Of a stretch of 47,900 bases of DNA, positions 40,467 through 47,900 are shown one piece after another. Both the position numbers and the translations under genes were made by a program. Within the stretch, counting starts at the first letter, position 1, and every line of letters begins with the position of its first letter. The notes below the pieces were generated by a model. The model saw only the letters and a program-made list of their open reading frames with translations. It made no database searches and was not told where the DNA came from. The DNA comes from Gracilaria vermiculophylla (Eukaryota > Rhodophyta > Florideophyceae > Gracilariales > Gracilariaceae): positions 2,563,141-2,611,040 of the forward strand of contig JAHNZQ020000181.1 in the NCBI GenBank assembly GCA_019155205.2, read 5' to 3'.

Positions 40467-41750
40467 TCATAACCACGGTTGTGGCAGCCGGGAGCGGATC
40501 AAATCCTTATGAAGACCGATTGCGGCATACCCTTGACGGGCCATTGCACTACATTGGGGACCACGCCAGCGAAGCAGCAGTTTATCGCCAGTGCCGTACT
40601 CGTCACGTGCAACGAGTACGAAATCTACCTGTTCGAAGTGAGAGACCTTGCCACGTGAGGCAGATGCTCGAGATTGCTCGCGACTTCTGACCAGACTAGA
40701 CTGTATATGCGTGTGAAGCTCAGCGAACACTTTCATGAACTTTTCAACTATTACCTCGCGCTCCATCTGCGCAACGGTAAAAGTGACTGGCTTTTCCGTA
40801 GAAGAGCTGAGGAAGGTCTTGATTGGTGGTGTCGCTTTGCGTGCTAGAAAGGCCGTGATGGGGCAAACATTGCCGCGCGACGGAGAAGGGGAATTGTTCA
40901 AGACCGAAGCAAAGATTGGAAGGAGGTCGGGCCATTCGTTGGTCCGTATTTTCAATTCCGGCAGGATTCCTCTAGCCACGCGGACTAACTCCTTTCCGAG
41001 GCACTCAACTGCCCCGTTGCTCCAGGGGCAGTAGGGCAGGGTGAAATGGTGCGGCACCCTGAGGCCCTCGCAGACCAGACGGATGACTTCGTTATTGAAG
41101 TGTGTGGGTCCGTCTGACATCAGGCCATTGGGGACACCGAAGGCGGCGCACCAGTCGATGATCGCAGAAGCTGCATTTTCAGCGTTGGTGTTTTCGTAGG
41201 CGAAGAACCATTCGTAGTCTGAATGGTCGTCGCGGAGCATGAGGACATACCTGGCCCCAGTGTCCTCAAGTCCAAGTTCGATGTAGTCGAATTGAATGAG
41301 GTCGTGGGGCTTGGTTCTATGGATGGCCGGACCGAACGGACGTGGAATCCTTTCCCCTCCAACTGTCGAAAGACCGTGAATGCAGGCACGGACGAAGGCG
41401 CGGACGTCCGCATGCAGGGTCAACCAGTGAAAGCACTGAGACAGTAACGCCGCGGTGGTTCCACGGCCGCGATGACCGGAAGGACTAGTGTGGGCGATGA
41501 TACACAGACTGAGTTGCAGATTGGCAGCGTCGTCGGGGATCCAAACAGCATCAGTATCCTTGTAAGTCCAGACATGATCGGAGATTTGAAGTCCTTCAGG
41601 ACGAGTGGAAGCATGGTGCTGTTGGGTTTCGGCGATGACAGAACGGGATGGCCACTGGAAATCCGCAGCGGACGACGATGGAAGCTCAGGCACGTGCACA
41701 ATTCGGCGAACAGTATCGGGCTGTGTCGTCCAGCGGGATAAGAGATCGGC
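40467..41750 (-). pseudogene. Ty3/gypsy integrase of element P2
   Basis: 428 codons open from after a TAG at 41751, where ADLLSRW (end of RNase H) continues. Zinc-finger His residues are in AHTSPSGHRG. The core triad is D in IQFDYIEL, D in LMSDGPTHFNNE and E in WSNGAVECLGKEL, all present. A chromo-like C-terminus (FVLVARDEYGTGDKLLLRWRGP) ends in PQPWL. This part is uninterrupted, but the element is dead because of stops upstream and LTR insertions. Confidence 0.85.
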
Positions 41751-43317
41751 CTAGACGTTTGCGTCGCCTTTGATATGGAAGCATTTGTAGCGGTACATGC
41801 TAAGACGCACGGCCCATTGTAGGACTTTGCGCTTGGTGGTGGCTGATAAGTCAAGCACGACGGACAGAGGGTCGAAGAGAAAGATAAGGTTGTTACGGTC
41901 CGTATAAAGGTCGAAACCGTCGGGAGTGGCAACGAGCCAGTGCATACGCTCCAAAGTAGTCAACACGGCTTTAGCTTCTTTTTCTAAAACTGACCAGCCA
42001 AGTTGAGTCGCGTGGAAGCGACTGGAGAGTAAGCGAGTGGCCAGTGGTTCTGCTCGGCGTGAGCCTTCTGGACAGCGATGTGTGGGCCTTGTGTAACCAT
42101 CCCGGAGCAGACCATGTCAGAGGCATCGGTGTATACGCACAAAAGTTGGTTCACATCGCGATTTGCGAGAGTAACTTGATGAGCAAGGGCCTGTTTACAA
42201 GCTTCGAAGGCTCCCAGTTCATTTTTACCCCAGCCCAGATTGAGGAGACTAACTCGGCTGATTGTGCGCTTGGTGCGCTTGTCCACATGGCTGTACACAC
42301 GTTCCATGAACTCGTGCAGCGGAGCCACGAGGTATGTGAAGTTTGTACTGCCCTGCTTGACTCATTGAAGGGCAGAGACGAACTGTTGAAGTTGCGAACC
42401 GGAGGCCAGCGGCTCCATCGTAAGTAGGCCCTTCAATCGTCGCGGGTCGTAGCGAATGCCCTCAGAAGATACAAGTCGACCGCATCAACGTATTTCTGTG
42501 GCGAAGAGCGTGCACTTGCCGGGGTGCAGTTTGAGGTTGTACTTCACGCAGAGGGCGAAGAACGACTCGATAGACTTGAGAAATTTGTCCACTGTCGTTG
42601 CATGCAGGAGTAAGTCATCGAACCCAAACAGACTGTATGGCTTCAAGTCGTCAGGGATGATGCCGGCGATAGATGACTGCATGTGGGTGACGGCGTTCGT
42701 CGTTCCGTGTAGGACCAGCGTCGGAGTGAAAACCCCATCCGGAGTGATGAACGATTGACTCTCTTGAGACTCTTTGGCGGTTCCCAGTTGCCAGTAGCTG
42801 TGTGAAAAGTTGAAGTTTGCGAAGTACTTCGACCGACCAACTTTGATCAGCTCGTGTCCGAGGTTCGGCATCGGAAAGTGTTGCTTGATGGTGTATAAAT
42901 TAACTGGGCGAATATCGCATGTGAACCTAAACTGTGTGCCCGGTTTGGGCACAAGAAGGGTGTGCAAGCCCACTTGGATGTCGGGTTCTGGTACGCAAGC
43001 CCGTGGCAGACGAGATCCTTGGCGAACGTGGCTAGGAAGTCTCGTAGCTCCTTAGATTACTTCCGAAGACGGACCTTTACGGGCTTCGCGTCAGGGGTCA
43101 GCTCGTTCTTGAACAGTGGAATGCGCGCGGGTGGTCCCGAGGACAATGAAATGCGGAAGATGTCCACATGGTCTACCAACAGTTTCACGAGGCGCGGACG
43201 CTTTTCCTCCGCAAGGCCATTTTCGAAGGCGGCTCTACGTAAATCGTCCTGTGGTGCAATGCCCAGCGACGGGAGAACACCACGAAGACATTCGGGGTCT
43301 TCCTCTCACGAGGGGAA
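41751..43317 (-). pseudogene. Ty3/gypsy RT and RNase H of element P2
   Basis: Minus frame from about 43317: EEDPECLRG, then IPLFKNELTPDAKPVKVRLRK, an in-frame TAA, then ELRDFLATFAKDLV; a frame change near 42975 leads to LLVPKPGTQFRFTCDIRPVN, HGTTNAVTHMQS and the catalytic FGFDDLLLHA with KLHPGKC following (42485-42973). RNase H continues with LLCVYTDASDMV (about 42120-42160) and DLYTDRN. The family resembles the oomycete/algal gypsy group (HGTTNA, DDLLLHA, KLHPGKC). Stops and a shift make it non-functional. Confidence 0.8.
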
Positions 43318-44138
43318 TGCAGTAGCAGAGCCCTTCCAGGGATGACACGACTAGGTCGGTTGTAAGCCGAGGTCCGCCTTCACGACTTGCGTAGGGAGGG
43401 GTAGCTGGCAAACCAGAGAAGCTCCGTCCACACGGTGTATTGTTCTAAGTAGGAGGCACGAGTTCAAACGGTGGCACACACGACAATGAGTCGGTATGAG
43501 CCGCGGATAGCGAGGGCTACCCAAAAAGGGGAAAGAGAAAAGGAAAAGGAATAGGGAAGTGAGGAAAAAGGGGGCGAGTCACAAGAGGGACTCGATGGAT
43601 ACCGGCAAGGCCGGAGGAAACCGTATACACGGCGAAACCGCAACTGGGAGTACACTGGTATCCCGGAAATGGGTTCTGTTAGGCGAGTAAGGGGTTTGAA
43701 CAAACCGTATGCCACGTGATAACTCTCCGTGGTGGAGTCGAGTACCGCCGAAGGCGTGAATGTTCAGAGCCAAGTCCTTGGTTAGACACCCTTCGTTTTG
43801 GGGAAGATTCTAAGCAGGAACACCCTTGTTGAGGGAGTTTACTGAGGTGCAGCGGCGGTTGCCGCTGCACTAAGTACAGTAGACTACCCAGTGGAATAAC
43901 TAAATAAATAAATAAATAAATAGAATATTTCTAACGATGTATCCACTACAGTACCATCACCCGTGTGACACGTGAGCAAGCCGTTGCCACTGCACATTCC
44001 GGCTATGCCGTGCACCACGTGTATGCCCATTGTCGCCGCATTGCTCCTGTTTATAACAGTGTAGTAAGTGCCATCCCCGATGTATCGGAAATTATGAACC
44101 AGTGCCTAGAATCCCCCTTGAGAAGGGCGTGCACTACA
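43318..44138 (-). mobile_element. Solo LTR C inserted between protease and RT of P2
   Basis: 821 bp on the minus strand from TGTAGTGCACGCC to GCTACTGCA, with inverted ends. It separates the protease frame (ending in the LTR at 44134) from the RT frame (starting about 43317). It contains CACGTG twice (43979-43984, 44026-44031), an AAAT microsatellite-like TATA region (43902-43923) and a perfect 10-bp-stem hairpin at 43847-43870. Related to LTR A and to 39683-40440. No clear target duplication. Confidence 0.6.
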
Positions 44139-44994
44139 CGTTAACGGCGGCCTTGATGTCCTCATGCTGATCCGAGTCGATGGAGTCCAGCAGGGATGGG
44201 TCCGGTAACGGATCATTTACTGCGCGTGCCCGAAAGAAGTTGACCTTTGGGCGTTCTGGGTTGACCGCAGGCGAGCTGTTATCTTGGGAGTTGGTGATTC
44301 CGTTGAGTTGTGCTACCGTAATGCGACTGACGCGTCCATCTTTGACCGCTGGGAGCCTTTTGGGGCTGCAGTCAGACCCATCGAATGTTGCCACGCGGTC
44401 CTCGAGCAGGGTACGTGTGTCCATCCGGAGGTGGAGCAAGACCGGACGGCCGATCAGCAAGTCCTCACAGGCCACTGCGTCGTCCACCACAAGAAAGCGT
44501 ATATTCTTGAGCGCGAGGCGATCAGCGCTGAGGTGCAGGACCGTTGCGAGCACGCACCACGCTCGTGAGAAAGTGTACCGTCTCGGCTTCTCGTTCTTCT
44601 TGGTAAGGGCGACTTCGAGGTTGATAGAGTCGATGACTGTGATCTTTCTGATGCCTTTGAGTGCTGCCCGCTCGGCCAAAGTCGTCGACGCAATATTCTC
44701 GTCGTTGCGGTCGTCGCAACGGCCGGTTACGTCGAGGCTGACCTTGGTGTCCGATACTGTCAAGATGCACGACGGTGATTTGTCGCCAATGTTCGTCTTT
44801 TACTTGTGTTGTCGAAGGCGATCGACGCTTTTGAGTGCAGATGAGGCTGCGTCACCGCCCGAGGAGACTTGGCTTCTTGTCGACCGTGCCGGACCAACCC
44901 GTGCTCTGGCTGCGGCCAGCTTATCTTTGAAGTCTTTCTTCTCTTGTGCGGATGCTTGCTCGCAGTCATCGTCCCAATGCATTCGGTTCTTACC
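44139..44994 (-). pseudogene. Gag C-terminal tail and retropepsin region of element P2
   Basis: From 44994 the frame gives a charged gag-like tail (WDDDCEQASAQEKKDFKDKL..., ending 44800). The protease frame 44763-44139 follows, with ADRLALKNIRFLVVDDAV and LLIGRPVLLHL, the hydrophobic strand and LIGRP turn of gypsy retropepsins. The expected catalytic Asp-Thr/Ser-Gly triad is not present in readable form; LDVTGRCDD occupies roughly that place. The gag is cut at 44994 by the LTR of element R2. Confidence 0.6.
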
Positions 44995-45548
44995 TGTGGT
45001 ACTGTCAGACCTCCTGTCGAGGTAGTAAAGCACAACGTTCCTTAGGAGTTTTTGGTGACTCCAAAGGCGCGTATTCCTAAAGGTGGTCTCCGGTATCCGC
45101 TGTCGCGAGCCCGGGGAATTCTGAAAGGCATCCGCAAACACCAAGCGGAGGGGGACGCTCACTGGGCGGACAATGCTTCTACAGGCGCTGCTATGCTGCG
45201 ACCCGGGGATCGGCGGCTTAGAAACCTGCGTGAATAGACGAGAGACTCCAACCGGAAAATGTAGAAGAAGACTCAAGGGTGCTTGTCTTTACTTCCCCAG
45301 AGGTGGAGCTCAACCGGCAGCTTAAATATCAAGCCGGGAGACCGCCTCGGCAGGTCGCACTACTGTGCTAATTACCCGCATAAAATATCTAAAATAAATA
45401 ATAAATTCTACCGTATCTTAAGAATACTGTAGCGCACGCGGGCGAGATTATGCCCCACGTGGCCCAGCTACTAAATTACGAACCCTCCTTAGGAATATTA
45501 TACCTTAAGGCCAAACCACCATATTTCCGTAGGAGCCACTGTACTACA
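44995..45548 (-). mobile_element. 3' LTR (family B) of element R2
   Basis: 554 bp, minus strand, from TGTAGTAC (45548) to GTACCACA (44995), homologous along its length to 7953-8504. CACGTG is at 45456-45461, with TATTTATTTTAG-type promoter sequence near 45395. A polypurine tract lies directly upstream (minus strand of 45549-45561), so it is the 3' LTR of an element whose body extends to the right and off the window. It has integrated into the gag of element P2. Confidence 0.8.
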
Positions 45549-46261
45549 TACCCTCTTTCCTAAATTGCACCACATCCTCGAGGTGCATCTTCCGCTTTCT
45601 TGATCCCTGGGGTGGCTCCTATCGGTGTTGCGGCACGAGCGGCTTCCGGCGGTTCGCTCGTTCTCTACTTCAGGCGTGCTTTCTCTTCTCCATATTCCTG
45701 CGCGGCGGGTTGCCGCGGGTTCGCGCTTCACTCCTTGCGGCGTTCGTGGGCTCCAGCTCCTCTTCACCCGGCAATATCCACTCCTTCTTGGTGTCATCCT
45801 CCGGTGCCGCTGTGCCAGTTGGCAGCGCGAGCGTCCGCATTCTCCGGCGCATCGTGCGCAGTGCACGCGCGCAAATCCCGTGGGCGCGTGGGGCAGTCCC
45901 GGGAGGGTACAGACCCCCTGGGGGCGTTCGCCACTCTGACTCCTCCGAGGTTACTCCTTTTGGCAACATACGCGTCAACGCGTCCGCTCATATTTTCTCC
46001 GTGAAGGCGCCGGACTCATAAGTTGCTCGTCCGCACCCCCACCGTTCTCCGTTGGATATGAGCGCGCGCCCCGCGATGGTGCTCCATAACTCGTCCAATG
46101 CCGGTCGCCCGGCTTCGCCTCGGATTCAACGGTGGCGGCTCGACACGACTCCCTCCGCAATGGTGCATATAGCGAATCGATCCCCAAGTGGTGTCAGGTC
46201 TCTCTCCTTAGGTGCAACCACGCGTTCTGTCGCTATCCACCCTGTTGCATACACCTTCGCA
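45549..46261. other. 3' internal region of R2 and leader of the antisense gene
   Basis: Collinear with 7668-7952 plus 6376-6803 of the left copy, but without LTR A, so it shows the uninterrupted state. It contains the polypurine tract (45549-45561), a short sense frame on the minus strand (45670-45978, about 100 aa, PTGTAAPEDDTKKEW), and on the + strand a frame running toward the antisense gene (SDSSEVTPFGNIRVNASAH, matching SDSFEDSLLGNTRFIASAH in the left copy). Confidence 0.6.
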
Positions 46262-47900
46262 ATGTCCTCTCCTACTCCGACGCCGACATCCCGTTCCGAT
46301 CCGGAGATGTATCACACCTCGACAGGAGGACCGTTCCGTCCAGGCGAGCACTTCGATCATCGCGCCACGCGAGTATTCGTCCCGTTCCATGATAGGCGCG
46401 TGAGTCTGCCGTGTCCAGTGGAGGATTACATTCACCTCTTTAGGCCGTACTTGCAGGCGATGCGATTCCGCGCCGTCCCGGAGATTGCGTGGAACGACCA
46501 GAAGCGGAACCGCGTCGATGCGTACCACGCCCATTGGCTCCACACTCCAGTCCATGGTGACAACGCTCCAACCACGGTCGGAAACTGCGACACTCCTTAT
46601 CTGAGGTGCGCCAAAGAACGGGAGGTCCAGGCGCGGCTCCAAGTCTTGCTCTATAAGGAGAGCTCGCACCAGCGAGCGGGGCGAGCGGGAAGCCTTGCCG
46701 ATGGACGCTCCGCCCTTGCGGTGCTACCCTTCGATCCCCTATACGACCGCCTATACTGCCTCAATCGGAATCGATGGGGGACGCACCTCGCGGACGAAAC
46801 TCGCGTAGGCACCTCGTTTGGGTACTTCTACGGATGGCACAACACGGAATTCCATGATATGCCCTCCTGACAACGTCCAAAGTACTACCTGAAGGTGAAC
46901 GACTCCTGGAGGGACCATTGGGTTTCCCCGCATCTCTGCGTGGCGACTCCCATAACCTTCGCGTATCACACCTCGGAGGTTCTGGCTCCACATGACTCCC
47001 TAGGACGGTTCTTCATGTCCATCGCCTCGACGGAGTTTGCGGTAGGCACCCTGATGGCGTATCTCCAAGTGGCGGACGAAGGCGTGACTTCCTATACCCG
47101 ATGCCCCGACGGCCGCCTCTACTGGGACTCGTCGTATCAGCCCACCGCCGGGCGGTTGCTCCCCTTGTCGGCGTCCATCATCCGAGTCCTGCGCTCCTTC
47201 GGTATCCAAAGTCTGGTTAAGGGCACCGCATGGAGCGAGTCCGAAGTGGAGACGCTATTGGATTACAACCTCCAGGTGGCGTGGAATGACACACCGGGTT
47301 TCCTCTGGTACGACTACGGCGAGGACAAGTTGCACCCCATTGTGAGGAGTCCGAACGGAGACGATGACGGGCACGCATACCCTGCTTTTCTCCGTCTGTC
47401 GCCGTCTCGGGTTCCTCAGGTGCCGCGGCGTCGAGTACCCGACTACGACCCTTTGGTGGAGAGTCTGACGTTTGATGCGCCCCGTCGGTTACCGGCTCCG
47501 TCCCAGGATACGGGCGCAACTCCTGAGGTTATAACTCCGCGGTCCGCCGCGGAGCCGAGTGCTCCCGCAGTGGTCGCTACCGTGTCTCCAATGGAAGAGG
47601 ATGAGATTTCTCCCGTCCCGGTACGTTCGGCCCCAGTGGTGCAACCCCGATGGCGGAGTGTCCCAGCGCCGAGTGCACAACCTCGCCTGCGAAGCGTTCC
47701 AGTTCCCTCACCACCGTCACCTCTAGTGTCGCCGACTCCGCCCTTGGCATGGCCGTCCGCCACTGCGGAGCCCGCGGAATCCCGTCGAGAAGCTCCTTCC
47801 TTGGCTGGTCCGCCGTCCGCAGCTCCCTCCGTGGTGGTTGTTGCGCCATCAACGGAGGTGGCCGCATCGGATGCACCGTCGGGAGGAGTCTCCTCTGGGG
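46262..47900 (+). pseudogene. Antisense ORF of LTR element R2, unknown protein, partial
   Basis: From the ATG at 46262 (MSSPTPTPTS) the frame runs 546 codons to the window edge with one interruption, a TGA at 46868 where the left copy has CGA (Arg). It is antisense to the LTR and polypurine tract of R2. The protein has a basic His/Arg/Trp-containing N-terminal domain, a second block with TSYTRCPDGRLYWDSSYQP and DYNLQVAWNDTPGFLWYDYGE, then a Pro/Ser/Val-rich linker. The missing C-terminus can be inferred from the left copy to be about 80 residues. No known domain. One nonsense change over this length suggests fairly recent activity. Confidence 0.75.

Noticed and set aside
1..47900. CRISPR arrays, bacterial operons, phage genes, rRNA genes
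   Set aside because: No regularly spaced short repeats, ribosome-binding-site-led gene strings or rRNA cores; the content is eukaryotic nuclear.

Overview
The window is nuclear DNA of a photosynthetic eukaryote with few introns, most likely a florideophyte red alga of the Chondrus type (inference). The evidence is that most long reading frames run uninterrupted, the few introns are short (68-95 bp, GTAAG donors, CTGAC or CTAAC-like branch points), there is a ribose-5-phosphate isomerase with a plastid-type leader, and a compact gene island sits between dense LTR-retrotransposon debris.

Layout. Positions 1-9761 are transposable-element wreckage. They hold a decayed Ty3/gypsy pol on the + strand (about 804-4225), then an antisense gene of unknown function (4493-6375), then a polypurine tract and a 3' LTR (7953-8504). 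Three solo LTRs (242-803, 2263-2825, 6804-7667) have landed in this element, and a 1.26-kb long-inverted-repeat element (8505-9761) abuts it. Positions 9762-11200 are AT-rich with no gene seen. Positions 11858-38366 are the gene island: a Ser/Pro-rich orphan, a DDB2-like WD40 protein, a U1A/U2B''-type RRM protein, a FAM86/METTL21-type methyltransferase, a secreted Cys-rich orphan, plastid ribose-5-phosphate isomerase, an MPN+ (JAMM) protein, Mediator subunit MED20, a DUF493 protein, a small spliced orphan, pirin, a second membrane or secreted orphan, CTU2 and the RNA polymerase III second subunit. From about 38870 to the end it is transposon sequence again: a gag fragment, a minus-strand gypsy pol (40467-44994) broken by LTRs, and a second, mirror-image copy of the LTR plus antisense-gene module (44995-47900, running off the window).

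Four spliced genes are reconstructed here from splice signals: the secreted Cys-rich protein, MED20 (14-nt first exon), the small orphan and pirin. The gene order looks like ordinary housekeeping neighbours sharing short bidirectional or convergent spacers, not a pathway cluster.

The most unusual feature is the retroelement at both ends. In two independent copies an LTR defined by TGTAGTAC...GTACTACA is preceded by a polypurine tract, and just inside it lies a long gene (at least 540 codons in the right copy) on the opposite strand. In the left copy that gene converges on a chromodomain-type gypsy pol. This is the layout of the ambisense plant elements of the Grande type, but with a protein I do not recognise.
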